From contig SSNU01000300.1 of assembly GCA_012064415.1 (NCBI GenBank), forward strand, positions 1 to 64,000: a stretch of DNA of 64,000 bases, in the 5' to 3' direction. Positions 10,229 through 25,200 of the stretch are shown in pieces (within the stretch, counting starts at the first letter, position 1; each line of letters starts with the position of its first letter). The notes below the pieces were generated by a model, which saw only the letters and a program-made list of their open reading frames with translations, did not search any database and was not told where the DNA came from. Both the position numbers and the translations under genes were made by a program. Origin of the DNA: Gyrodactylus bullatarudis (lineage: Eukaryota; Platyhelminthes; Monogenea; Gyrodactylidea; Gyrodactylidae).

Positions 10229-13200
10229 CTACTTTATAAGAATGTTGGGCCATGGCAAATATTGCTCTTCATTTCGAGAGAATAAGTAAATCTGTCTCTT
10301 CAACCAAATGATGAGTCTATTGCTCAAGACATCGTTTGATTGGAATATTCTGCCGAATAAATGACAGACAAAAGCCTTGTCCTCTTCATCCCTATCGTTG
10401 CAAGAACTTAAAGATGGTTCTTTCGGTATTATCGGGACGAGAGCGTGACCAGAACAACAGTTATTTTGAATTTGAAAGGAACCTCGTTCAGTGGTACAGC
10501 CGTACATGCCATTTGCTGGACAATGATAATTACTACTTGCTGTTGCGAATATATTTGCTGGATCATTCTTATTCCAATTCTGTTGACCGTTTGAATCTTT
10601 TTCTGAGTTTTAAACATTCAATTAACAATACAATAATGCAATTAATTTAAGCACTCACTTTTACCCTTATTTCTTATTACTTCTTTATTTATGGATGAGA
10701 ACAGGTTCAGGAGACCATCTTCGCTTTGTATTGGCTGCCATTCATAGCATCTTTTCAGACGCTTGAGCATATTGCTTGGAAGCTAATAGTAGAGAAAACG
10801 TAAAAATCCTTGAATAAGTTAATTTTTGACCTGATTAAACTTACAAAGTTATTTCTGCCCGCGAAAAGGGGTGACCACAACGAAATTAGCTGAAATGAAA
10901 AAAATACTCATCAAGTTAAAATAAGGCATATTGTTTGGCTTTAAAAAGTACCTTTACGACAAGACCCGAGTTGAGAGTCATCAACTCTTCCATTGTGGTC
11001 AACAATTGTCCAGTTATGAGGACAACCTTTAAATTGAAACACAATTATTGTACAAGAAGATTTATTGTATAGAAGCATACAAAACTAACATCATCAGAAA
11101 GGGAGATTATTTGCATTAGAATTGGCATTAATTTCAACCAAAAGTCGTGGGCAGTTGCAAAGCAAACATTGTAACCGTTTGTTTCTTTTGACAGAGAACC
11201 TGATATTTCACAGTAAACAGTCCATTGCTACAGACACATTTTAGATAATTTATTTATGTATACTCATTTTAAGAGTCACTCACCAAAGCTAAAATGAAGG
11301 AGTGATGTAGGGAGGACATTACAATGGTTGAATTGCTCTGAAAAATAAGAAAAAATGACTTTTCATTTTGTATGAAATTTTAATGTTGATCAAAAAAATT
11401 TCTTTCTGTATTAATGTAAAATAAAAATTCAACGCAAAAGAGACTAGATACAGTAGTTACCTTTTGTTGTTCTGGAAAGCTGAGAAGGACACATTTCACG
11501 AGGTCAGCAATAACCTTTGTATACGATAAAGGTATCGGTCGACAATTAACTCCAGAAACATTCTTGGTTAGAGCCATGTGGAGATTCGATCCTAGCAGGA
11601 CCCATATAAGTGTACGCATCCTTTCAATGATTATAGACAATTCTCTTGGGCTATAGTTAATATGGTTATTAACCATTGGTTATTATTGTTGCATGTTGAA
11701 TGAACTATTATCCTTACCCGTTTTGTGCATTATTAGTCGATGTTTTTAGCCAGGGCAAGTAATGAACTAACGGGGAGTCTCCTCTGTTCTGATTTGTAAC
11801 TCCCAAGTAGTGCTGAAAGGCATTAGAAGAGTTTAGCAATTGTGGAGTCTGTCCAACAGCTGAGGAATTATTGTTGACATTGACTCCCTGACTAGATGAA
11901 TTCACACCATCCTGAGTTTGTGAAGCGGCCTTTGGTCTAGAATTTATCGAGAAAAAGAAATGGATGAAAATTTAATTTAGAAATGATAATTTCTCTCACA
12001 GATTATTGGTTCCTTCATTATTCAATAAGTGGGTGGTTTCTGTATCCCTTTTAATACTGAAATTTTGCCCTGAAATTTGCTGATCTCGAGAGCCAGACTG
12101 AGCATTTGTAAATTCAGCTTGTCGGAAAGACGTATTAACTTCCCCAGTTTCCACAAGTTCAACTGGTATTTCGGTTATTAAGCCTGGAGCCAAGATACTC
12201 GTTACATCTGAATCCAAAAAGGTTGAATTTCTGCTGAACTCAATGGCGAGAAATTGCGACAAGGCTGACTTAATCAGAGGACACAAAACATCCTCATGGA
12301 AGTTTGGTACTAAATAAAATTAAGACTCAATGTCAAATAAGACAGAATCTGTAGGAACTCACCTCCTCCAGCATTTGTGTTTGAATTATTCTGGTTAACA
12401 GACACTCCAGAAGAAACATTCTGGGAATTATTTTGATTGTTTTGGTTATTACTCGTAGAAGGAGCTGTAGGAAAATTATTAATAAATATAGTCATACCTG
12501 ATTGGTTATTTTGATTTGTGTTACTTTGGGAAGATTCCCTCTGGCCAATCATACCACCCACGAGAATAGCACATTTTGGAATATTCGAATTACTGTTAGG
12601 CTTAACATTACAATTATTGGCTAGGCCAATGGAGGAATTCTCTGACATTTGACTACCAAGATAAAACTTTCCCCCAGTATAGTAAATATCTGAGCCCAAA
12701 TGAACTGCATTACGCTGGCATTGTTTCAACTTGTACGCACACTGGACATCGATGATAAATTGGAGGATATCGAAAATATGCGATCGCATTGCATCAGATA
12801 TCCCTGTAGCATACATGTGATAGGTTTGTGGATTGAACATTGTCGTCAGATTTGAAGATATCTGATTGGGTTCTATTGTACTTCCAACATCCATTAACAA
12901 GAACTAGAATGAATTTTATTAGGTCAATGTAGCCTTGAAATATTCTGTATGTTTAGATCAATAGATTATCAAAAAATAATCAGGATGTCCTTGCTTTTTG
13001 AGCTAATTACGCTGAGAAAGAGATTTCAAGATACAGAAACAAATTTTTAAACATTGTATATGGTTTTCCTAAAGTGTAAAGAATGATGAAAGTGCAATAT
13101 ATACATTGTATATTATACAAGTGACTTGCCTAAAGTGTAACGAAAACATTTTTAACCCCTCTGCCCCTTTTTGATGGGGCTTGTAATCGTATTTTTTTCT

Positions 13201-16200
13201 TTTTTTAAATTAAGATAATGTACACACTGTTCGATTTACAATGGAACGAAAATTTAAATAATCTAAAAACTGATTCATTTTTGAATTAAACATCTCTAAT
13301 AAAAATTAGAAGAAAAATCTCAATGAACAAATAATATGAGGTGAAAAACACTTTCAAAGAAACGCGATTGTCTTCTGGGAGGAATTACCTGGAGCATTTT
13401 GATAATGTTTTCATCGGGAATGGAAATCTTGAACTTGAGTGTTTGGTAGAGAGTTTCCACTACCGTCTTAATTATGAGATTTTTCGTTCGCTCCTTAAAT
13501 GTTCTATTACAGAGTAGGCATATTTCAATTAAGACATCCAATTGGAAACGATTCATTTGTAAAATCATTTTAAGAACTACTGAGAACGATTCAACGATAT
13601 TCTTATTATTGGCAGCAGATGGACTTTTCAAGATAAACAAAAAGATTCTCATTATCGTCGATAGATTAAATGGAATATGCGATTTATTGAGGGACGTTGT
13701 CAACTTCCTCATAAACGTATCAAACATGTGGATGACCTCGTTCCAACCAGACGCAATAAAATGATTATTCTTTAAGTCATCTGTTAATCCAGGTAAATTT
13801 TCAAAGTAAAGGGCCAAATTCTCAAGGAGTATTGGTAAATATTCAGTTTCAATAAACTTTTTCTTGTTGAAATTGTCAAAAAATGATGTCAGCGGCTGGA
13901 ATACGGTCATATTTTCCTCAAAATCAACCAGAACTGAAGTCATTACTTTGAAAAAGTTGTCAGCTGGAATTAAAGATGAATCACAATAATTCCTAGTGAG
14001 ATAAATGAAAAAGCCTTACGTTTAATTGGAGTGACCAAAAGAATATTAAATATACCATTGGGGGCCAACTTGTAGAAGAGACATCGCAAAAATTGTCGTG
14101 TGATACTGATCAAGTTTCCAGGGACAACTATGTGTGGTCTAAAAAGAAAATTCGTGTAATAAGCAAGTGATATATTAACTTGAGTAAATATAGTGCTAAA
14201 TTTTGATCAACTAAAGCTAATTGATATGAAGTTGGGAATCTATGATTTTTACAGAAATTCCGATATTTTCATCAAGAATTTGAGCTGAAAATTTTTTTCG
14301 ATTTGAAAGTGGGAGGCTGATCGAGAGAGTTTTTTGAAGATCAAAATTAGACAAGAAAATCAATTCAACTAAATCTGATCTTATGCATAATCGTTTGGGA
14401 GCAGAATTTCGATTTTTTGATCATTTTCACCACTTGAAAATCAATGAAATTTCGATAATTCAAAATCTCTCGAAAATGGGTAGACTGTCAATAATTTGGC
14501 GGAGCTTTTCAGCTGTATTATCTAATCTTGATCCTGAAAAACTTTTTTATCAGTCTCCCACATTCAAATCAATAGAAATTTTCAGTTCAAAGTTCGAAAA
14601 AATGGGATTTTGGCGCCAAATGGGAATTTGAAAAATGACCATATTCTTCATAAAAATTATTTTTTTTCAGAATTTTTTTCTTCAAATGGTAAAAGTGGGC
14701 AACATGAGTCGGATTCCAAAAAATCTTCAACGAATTCGAATTTTTGATGAAAAACTCGAGATTTCTGTAAATATCATAGATTCCCTACTTCATATCAACC
14801 AACATTAAATGTCGAAATAATTTGGCAAGATTTGAAAACATGTCTGAGGTTCTTGTAGAGATCAAAGATTCCAATATGATTATGGACTTACAAGCTAACA
14901 TTCCACGAGTATAATGGATTGTTGATGATTTTCACAGACACCATCAGCATATCAATGAGAAGGGGTGCCGTCAGTTCTGGGTCGTTGTGCACAGCCGTTG
15001 CCAAACTAACCATACATAATCCAAGGGTCGTTTCATCATATTCTTCTATAAACTGATTACAACAAGGACACCGTTCAAGGCCAACCTCTGACAGGGCAAT
15101 TATTTCATTCTTTCGCATATCCGATTCGCTTTGTCCGTGACTTTTACGATGATGATGTGGCGAGGTCTTTCCATCTTGGTATTTCGGCCACCCTCTCTGG
15201 GAGTATCTCATCGACGATCTACTTATGCTTTCTTGTCTTTTTGATGAATTTCTATTGAGTCTCACAGGTCTAATTCTATTAATATATTACAACTTGAAAA
15301 AAGAATCTATTCTCTAGAAAAATATGAGTTGATCAAATATTTAAAGATACAGCACAAGATTCAGCAGCGTGAAAATAAGATATTGCCTTGAGCTGAATCT
15401 TTTTTAACTATTCTATCACCTTGTTATCAGATTTGTAATAAACCTCGTCATGAGAAGGAAAAGGTATCAATTATGAAATTCCATTTTTCAAATACACTTA
15501 TTAAAAATTCTTAGAGTTTATCTTCAGTAAGAATTCCTTAGGTAACAGTATACTTACTCTTCTTTCGGCTGTGATTCCGGAGTTTTGATGACCCTGTCTG
15601 GTTGAGCTTCATCCTCAATAATTGGCTTCATTTAATAGAAAAAGAGAGAGAGTCAATTTAAATGATTTTGATTTTATTTTCATCATAATCTCACTGAATA
15701 TTTCTAAGACTATGTTAACATTAATTTGATATAAAAATTTGAAGAAAATAATTCCAATCTAAGAAATAATCATTTTCTCCAACCCGCATTTATCAATTTC
15801 ATAAAGGGAGGACATTCAAAAACAAGAATCGCTCCAATTGCTTTCTCCCGTATACTAAACCAAACTCAAATTTTCCTAGAGATTAAATTAGCAGGTTTTT
15901 CTATACTCAATATTTCCTTAGTTTAGAATGTATATAAAAGAATTCTGATTGCAATCACTCTTTCAGCTGATTGTTGAAAGGTGATATCAAAATACGGTAG
16001 TTAAAAAACAAAATCTCAGATGCCTCAAATCAGTGATTCCTCGACTATTGCCTCTTGTCTCTTTCAATTGGCCTGTGTCACGAGATCGAAACAGAACTTT
16101 AAAGAGCTCCTGTCCCTTTTTTATCTATGACTCTGAAAACTCTTAGCTGTCTTGGGTCTTCTTTCAAGAACTAAATCTACTACTGAATGTATTAAAAAAA

Positions 16201-19200
16201 TTTTATAATACAGAAAAATTTTGAATGTCCCCTTTGAAATTCATAAACACTTGGGTCATCATCATTTATTCTAAACTACTAATTAGTTGTCAACATTGTA
16301 CACTGAGTAAATAAATCACCAATTGGAGAACATTTAGGAAATCACCAAGAAGAATTCGAATAGTCACCAGCAGATTAGATGACGGAATAAAGATTCTCGA
16401 AAATATTTAAATTAAATAATAATCAAAGTAGTGTCAAAGCTGTTCGAATTCGACATTTTTTTCTCATGAATATAGCATGCATTGCGTAATTGTATCAGTC
16501 TGTGTATTATATTCTCTCAGAATGCCTAAAGCTCTCTGTTGCTAGCCCATTTATTTCAGCAACCTGTCAAATGCAAACAAATCTCTACATTTAAAAGGAT
16601 CGTATCTAGGGAAAATTTATTTATTTTATTTTTTATTATTCTCTTATGGGTCCATGAAAGCCTAATGTGGAAACTTGTAACATGCCAGAGTATCTCTAAA
16701 AGTATTGAAAACATGCCATGAAAATAAATTTTCAAAATTCATAAAAGTTATTCAAAAATTCATGTGGAAAATGCAGCTATTCTCGATAAATTTAGAATTT
16801 TTACAACATTTTAAAATGATTTTCTAATAGACGCTATTTTTATAAAATTTTGAGTTTTAACTTTTTTTTGTTTTCAAGGTGTTAGAAAGAGATTTGACGT
16901 TATTTTTTCAGGACCACCAATAGACGAGAAAACCTTTTAATTTTTATTCAAGAAATTCATTTGAAAAAGCTATGAATTTGAACTGATCTGAGATAACTCG
17001 AATCGATTAATTTTCAGGGGAAATAATAGTGGTTGACAGGGGTATTTTGAAAAAAGAATTTTTTCAATTTTTTTCTAAATCTCTATCTTGATGTAAGTTT
17101 GCTTAGTTTTTGTCTTGATATCGTGTTGCCAAGATTTCTCAATATTGTCATAAACACAATAAGATAAAGATTTAAATAAAATTGAAAAAATATCATGGCA
17201 TTTTTCAAAATACCCCTGTCAACCACTATTATTTCCCTAAATAACCCTATAAAAATTTTGAGACCGGATTTATCAAGAATAGCTATATATGATCAATGAG
17301 ATACTCGTTGATTCTTTATAATTTAAAATCATCCCCATCAGATCATTTAAAATAAAAGGAAATAATAAAGAGAAGAGATACAGTATTTCTGTATACTAAA
17401 TGATCATTGATCAATGATTAGTCATTATAAATTTTTTTCCACATTAACCATAAGATGATGGTCATTATTGCAAGAATTGAATTAATAATAAATAAAACAA
17501 TTGAAGAATATGTAAACTAAACTAGAATTAATCTAGTATTCATCTAAATAACATTTATTTTTTTGGTTTTCAAAATAAAAATGTGATACTTTGAATTTTG
17601 GAATATTTTTTGAAAAGATATTATAGTATAGGAATATAGTATAATTGTGTGATACATAGTGTTTAAATATGTGTTAGCCAATAGTATATAAATATATAAA
17701 TTCAAACGTACCTTTGAGTTAGCATTCTATGAGTAGAGTCAATAGAGAAAGTTTTTAAGCTTTTATTAAATATTGCATGGAATTATGAAAAACGATGATT
17801 GAATAATACAGTAATTCTGAAAGCTACTTACTTTTGAGTAAATAATTAATCCACCAAAGTGTATAAATTAGATTGTAAATGAAATATATAGTTCATAAGC
17901 GCAATTTGAAGTGTAAATGAACATGATAAAAAAGTTATTTCGAAGCTTAACTTACAGCATTTATGCTCTTTTCGTTAGCTGTGACATTTCGCGGTCCAAC
18001 CGAGTTTATCTAATCAAAAGAGACAAAATAGTTAGATTTTTACCCTTGGTTTAAACACAAGGATTTGATTACCTCTTTTGAATTGGTTATAATCTCATCG
18101 TTAGTCGTATCAATGCTACTATGGACATCTGTTGAAAGGAAGAATTCAATATTGCAAAATCAATAATTATAAAGGGTTTTTTTTAATATTTCTTTTTAAC
18201 CAACCCAATGTATCATCTTTATTCAGATGATCTCTCTCTGAGCTTTGCTCGTTCAGATCAGAATCGTCAGATTTTCTATCTTCAGAATTTTCGTTCTTTG
18301 GGAACACCTTGAAATCTGAGCTAACATTCGAGGCTGAAAGAGTAATAAGTTGAAATTGACTTTATTATCAGGAGAAATAAAAAAAACTAATCATTTTTAT
18401 CCTACTGACCCGACTAATATTTTTACTCAAATATTAGATAGGATCTTTCAATTTAATTTTCATATCGTAAAGTAAAAGTTTCTCACTCGTCTAAAATTAT
18501 AATAAATTATTATTAATAATTATTGCTCTAATAGAAGTATGGTAGGAGACCTAATCTGAAGCTAATTGATGAAGATTCACTCTTTTTACAAGAAACTCAT
18601 CATTCATGAAAGAAAGTTGTTTTTTATATTTTTGGGTTATAATTTCGAACAAACTTAGTCTTAATTTTGAATCAAGTAGTTCTTCAGGGAGCTGTTCGGC
18701 ATAGATTGACTATAACGTTGTTCGCTTGCTACCTGACTATGTTGTCTTCTGGCTTGTTCTTTAAGAAATACTACACCTTTCTCTCCTCTTTCTTTTTCTA
18801 CAGATATACCGACAACATATGTAGCAAGCGATTAAGGTTTTAGTTACTATTGTCATAGCCCCAAGAGTATGAACGCACTCAGCTCTTATTGGTCGACCCC
18901 TGATGAACAAATGCCATTAATTAAATTAGATCTAAATTTTCTCAAGATTATTTTATGTAGTCGGTGTTTCATCTGAGGAGAACCGACGGAAGCTTTATTC
19001 ACCAAAACATCTTTCGTTTAACTTCAGGTCAGTAACCCAATAATATCTTTGAGAAAATCATGCAACATATTTCTTTCAATAATTAACTTACCTCGATAGC
19101 AGGAGATGATTGGAGGTGTTGGTGAGTCATCGCTCTTGCTATCTTCTTCATTAGACTTTTCCGTGCAAACATGAGTCTGAGCGTTTAGAGTGTTGATGAC

Positions 19201-22200
19201 AATTTTGAGAAGGTATACAATTGTATTTCTTATCGATTTGGCAGGAGAGGTATTCGTCTTATTCTGTGTACCAAGATTACTCGAACTGTGACTAGGATGG
19301 AGAGTTTCATCATTGCAAGACATATTCTTGAAGGTATTCTCAAGAATGGCCGAATCGAGGTCGTCGTTAATGTGAAAATTGTCATTTTGTTTGTACTCAT
19401 ACTAAAAGATTTTTTTGTAAGAGAATTTAACTATTTTGAAACTAAATGAAAAAATCACCTTATACAGGATAACGAGAAGAGCCTGAAGCCAACATGTTCT
19501 CGTTGATGCTTCCAATAGTCTCAGAGTAAATGATGGCGGTTGGTAGTCATTGGCGAATCTTTGAGGTGACGGGGAAAACTGAAGAACCATGAGAACTTGA
19601 TTCAGAATACAGTTGCCTACGGGAAAGTTTTTATCTAACAACCTTGGTATTTGAAATATGTAAGCATGGAACACGATCGATGACCTAAATACAAACAAAG
19701 GTACTTGAAATGTAGATTGAGCACAGTGACCGTTCCCTCACCTGAGTTTATACGGGGGAATATTAAAGCCTTGGTCTGTATACCCTAAAAGCAGGGAAAG
19801 ATGCCTAATCAATTTTGACAGGGACTTTTTATCCTTTAGCTCATTTCTGTTTGCTGCATTTCGTACACCTCGATAGCCGCCAACTGAATTAAGGGCATTA
19901 CCAGAAAAGTCAGTCTCGGGAAAGTCTTGCATGGTTTTGGTGAAGTGAACTTCTAATTCAAAGTTTGACATAAATTTGAGAAGGATTGTCACCCAATTAT
20001 GCAGAGTACTACGATCTGATCCATTGAAATCAAGATTTGTCTGTATTGAATTAAGGAACTTGTTCGTCGCATCAAGAAACTCTGAATCCTCCAGGATTCC
20101 ATCTTGATAAGAGTTGTAAAGAATTTAAATTTTAAGGCAAGGATTAAGACAAACTATCAACTTACAATTGACATGAACATTAAAAGTAGAAGACTTTGGG
20201 GGCTTCCTTCGTGAACCAAATCGGTTTTCTAAGTAAAAGCTATTTTGAACAGTAGACGGTTCTTTCGAATCCTTGGGACTAATCGAAAAACTATATCTCT
20301 GCTTGGACTTGGAGTTATTATTCTGTTGATCAGAATTCAATGAGGGATGATAAGAGTGAGTCTTGTGAAGATTGTGTATCTTTTCTGTATTTGGTTGGTG
20401 ACTCTGATTATCTTTTGAAGGAAAATATTATATTTAATTATCAACTGATACTATTAAATTCTTTATACTCTGTATAAAAGATGGTATTTTTCATCAAATA
20501 TAAATATTTCATGGACCTCACAGTCAGAGATAAAACGGTGTAAAAGGAGACTAACAAAGAATTTAAGCAGGTTACTCAAAAACTATTTTAGATCCTCAGT
20601 TCTCCTAGACAACCTAGCGTTGCTAAATGCATCCATTCAAATAAACATGAAGCTCATCTAATTTCTATAAAAGATCTATGAATTCTAAGACTTATTTTGT
20701 CTTAACAAGTTACAGAATGAGTTACGTCAGACTGAAATTACCTGTTTAACCAATGTTTAAAAAGTGGAATGATATAAAATTATTTAATGAAAAATTGAAA
20801 TTAAAACAGCAATTCACCCGTGTTAAGAAATTGTATTCCAGCAATGCAAGAGTTTTCTGCCAACACTGGATTCAACATAGAAGCCCTATGTGAGTTTTTC
20901 TCAAGCTTTGTCTGCAATTTGAAAGTATCTTGTGAAGGCTGAGAAAGTTCTTGGTGTGTCGGCATCCATGGCCTTCTCACTTTTATTGAGTCACAACATT
21001 CCTCAAGTATTGACGGCAAATAGCCCTCCTCATTATCTGTTTTCAGGGCGAATTCAGCTCGTGTGAATTGTTGCTTGAATGTATCAGAATTTCTATTGAG
21101 ATTATTCAAGTCTGTGACTATCTCATAAGTCATTTGAGAGTTTCCCCTCAGCTGAGCCTCCATTGATAATAGGCCGAAGCGGTTGAGGAAAAAGTCCCAG
21201 TCGAAAATATTTCTATCTGGCAAAGCTATCGCAAGGCATTCTATTTTACGCAGGATTAACGTCCGATCCTTTGGGACACAGTCAAATTGAAATTCTAAAC
21301 ATCGAAGACAATTCTAAAAGAATGTAATTTAATTTATGATCGTACAGTCATTGATTTATTTGAAACATTGTTCAATTGGAAAGTTGCTTGTTGCACAATT
21401 ACAGTGGATACATCATCAAGTGTAGCAATCAAACTACTAAAAGCATGAGCCATGGCAGTCATCTATGATAAAAAAAGTTCAAAATGACATCTGTGCACAA
21501 TGGGAAACATACAAAATTTACCGCTATCTCAAAAAAAAACCTATGAAGAATATGACTAACCATTATAGGATGAAAAGAGGTCGATTTCGTGGAGTCTGTT
21601 GCGTTAACATTGCTTTGGATTTTTGTTCCAGGCCTCTTGGACTTTAGATCATTATCCAGGGTTGGAGCAGAACCAACATTCAGGGTCATAAGTGTCCCAT
21701 GGCTATTTAGGAAACTAAATCCTGATGCAAACAGAGTGTTGATCGGTTTATTATTGTTAATGTGAGTTTGAGCTGGTCCATTGAACAGACCAGAAAGAAT
21801 CTAAAGTTGTTTACATGATTAATCGATCAGAAAAATTTTAGAATAAGAACCTTACATTTTCATCAATAGTTCTAGCTAGAATGCCAACCTTTTCAATTCC
21901 ACAGAGACGAATACGCCAATCAATATGATTTAATTGTTCCATAAGACAATTTTCAAAAGCCCTGAATCCCCTTGGCAATGTAACTGCATGCATCAAAAGA
22001 GGGACGATCCATGAGGATAAATGGCTGAATTCTGTTGTCAATAGGTTCCATAAACTTTGTAGATAAACCAATGAAAATGATCAAAAGATTTGAAAGAATT
22101 TCTACTCACGTGGGTACTAGTTCCTCTTCGATTATGTATCTAACAAACTTTGCTTGAATACTTATATTCACAAAGTTACTTACACCAGCTGACGATGTTG

Positions 22201-25200
22201 ATTTTCCTCCAGCATGGGTACCACTGCTGGTGTGTCCCAAGGGTTTGTGCTGGGTCGAGTTTGGTGCTGAGCCACGATCATTCTTTTTTTCTGCTGCTAA
22301 AACATTATATAGACCTTTAGAAATGAGAATCAAATAACAGAGAGAGGACAAAATTGATCTTGTGATCACTGGATCTTGCTTCTTCACTTGAGCTCCGCGC
22401 ATAATTTCAATATCACTCGGTGATTTTAGCAACATAATTAACTGAAATACGAGTCTGAGAAGTGGCGGAAACATTGACAGCTCTTCAGCCTTTGGCATCA
22501 GAGATTCTTCAATTATTTCATCGAATGAATTAAGGCTGTTATCATCAGAATCTCTTTTGCGCCAATTTTTCGAACCTTTTTGGTGGAGAATGTTGGCTAC
22601 AACTTCTGGAGATAATGACACTTTTTCAAAGTTTTTCATCATTTTGCTTGTGGGTGTTAAGTGTTGACAGACATCGGCCATGATTTCAAACCATAAATAG
22701 AGTTCACTACAGAAAAGACATGGTGGTTTCATCGCTGTCTTTGATTGGTTCTTACGCTGATACAAAATTTGATCATCTGTCAATCCAATAATGTCAATAT
22801 TACTATTGATTGGAGCTGGACAAGTACAGTTCCCACTACAATTTGAAGAGGCATTGACCAATTTATTTGAGGAGTCTTTATTGATTTCCATGCAGCTCTT
22901 AACAATACCAAAGACGTCGAATCGGGAAACCTTTTGAATTGAATCTGTTAACAGCATATCACTTATTAGAGATAAAATCAATTGATACGTTTCCTGGGTA
23001 AACATCAAGTTATTGTGAGGATCCTGAATTCTCAACTACACACACGCAGTGAGAGAAATAAAACAAAAGAAATTAATTTCAAATGACCAAGTTGAGTGGA
23101 AAGTGTGACGAACCTGTCTAAAAGTAATGTCGATCATTCTTGTGAGACAATTTGTGATTCGGTAAGGAAAGTTTGGCTCCTTTTTCACAGAAGCTTCTCC
23201 ACTGTTACTCTCGTCATCTTTACGTTTTTCTTCATCGACTTTTTTATCTTTTTTCTTAATATTATCCTTAATAGCATTATGTAGGCTGATCATTTCAATG
23301 TTTTGAGTCGGCTTGTTACTCCTACGACGTTTAACCTTACCAACAAGAGTATTGGCTGAAGCAAGGGAGAATAGACCGCTGGCTTTGTTAAAGTTTAGAC
23401 TTCCTGTAGGACTCTTACTAATCTTGCGTAGTAGGCCAACCTTTTCGTCAAACGTATCGGCTTCTTCAATTTCCTCTTGTCTTTCCAGATTCTTTCTCTC
23501 GTGTATTTCAGTTGTAGGTGTAACCTAGAATTTAAGAGATATTCTGGTTAAGTATATTACAATTTTTAATTCATTGTACTGACAATTTCTTCAAAGCTGG
23601 CGGAAAACTTTCTGTCGTCTCCCAGAGAAGAAAGAATTTCGTCAATATCTGTTGAGTCAACATCACCATCATCAGACTGGACGTCATCATTTTCAGCTTC
23701 ACTTGTCTCATCAGGGTTGTAGTTTGGATCTTGAATCATGGATTCAACTCCGAAACGAAACATTGTTATCAACTCTTTCATAGGGACGACTAATTCAACC
23801 CGAGTTAAAATCTGAGGAATATTTTTTTTTATCAATTGAAAACAAAAGTTTTTCTCAATAAACTTACTTCTAGCCAGGTAATCACCTGCTCCAAGACTGG
23901 AATCGAAGTTCCTTTAAAGCGTTCGGTAGCAAAATTATACAATTTTGAAGGCAAAAACGGAAATGGTCCTGCAGTGGCATCGAATATTTTTCTTGTATGA
24001 AAATAAAACCATAAAAAGTTGAAATTTTACAAAATTTTTTAAAATTCACTTTAAATTTATTTCCAACTCCTTGTAGTTCTCCATGGGAACCTCAGCATGC
24101 ATTGCCTCGAGCCAATATGGCATTGTGTAATTCCAAATCTAGAGGAAATCGATATCAAATTTTATCTTTTTCAAGTTTCAATGAGTTCGGCTCTCACTTC
24201 GAATGTTATAATGTCGTAGGGAATTAATGCTGCAATCTTCATAAGGCCCTGTTTCACCTGGAATGTTTGATCACACAAGGCTTCCCATGATACTCCAACT
24301 CTTGCGAATTCCACAGGATGTGGAAGTAGAACTGACAATGGTGCCTCCAGATAGGTATGCAAGACATCTTGAAGCCATTTGATGATGTACTTTAGAATAG
24401 GAAAAGGAATCCTTTAGACTAAGTCTATATTTAATCTTGAAAACTTTCTCTTACTTCACTCTTGACTTTTTCAATAAGATCCCCAAGTTCATCTGAAAAT
24501 ATTATTGGGATATTCTTGAACTTTGTAAGAGTATACAATGTAAGTGATAAACTTTATATTTCGCAAAGTCTTTTCTCTCGGTCTCTCAAAAGGATTAAAT
24601 CTTTTAAGTACAGGAGAGAGTGAGTAACAGACTAAATAATTTTCCCTTGGTTGCTCAGAGACTGCCAAATAAAAGCATTTAATCCCAATCAACTTCCTCT
24701 AGCTGTTGACGATAGATAGAGTTAGGTTCTATTTATCACAAACCTGGTAAACAAGCCTATTTCAAGCCCAACGAAGAGAGACCCGGCGAAATATAAAGCT
24801 TATAACGAAAATAGAACTACATCAACTTACCATTGCAATTGACCGAAATATCAGAGAACCAATTAAAAACAGTGGCTGTTAATCTGGTCATAATTTCCTT
24901 AGGAAAAATCAAAAAATCAACTTCATGATTTAAAAGGGTGGGCAAGTTGGTTTTGACTTACGATATTGGCCTTTTCAATAACTTTGCATTTCTCTCCAAT
25001 GAGGAATATGCCGTAAATCGAGATAAGTCTTTGTTCTTCCTCTGAGTACTTCCCACTGAGCACAACCTCAGATTCTCCTGGCAAGGCTGCCACTTCATTG
25101 TTGATAACCTTGTTTGTGTTCACAGCATTTGTCTAGAATGAAATATGATCATCAGACTTTATAAAAAAAAAGGTTTTATGAAAGCAAAATTTAAGGTTAA

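Noticed and set aside
18955..18990. CTGAGGA...GGAA similarity to a hammerhead core in a UNC79 intron
   Set aside because: The invariant residues differ and no stem I or III pairing is found; the local hairpin GTCGGT/ACCGAC explains the structure better.
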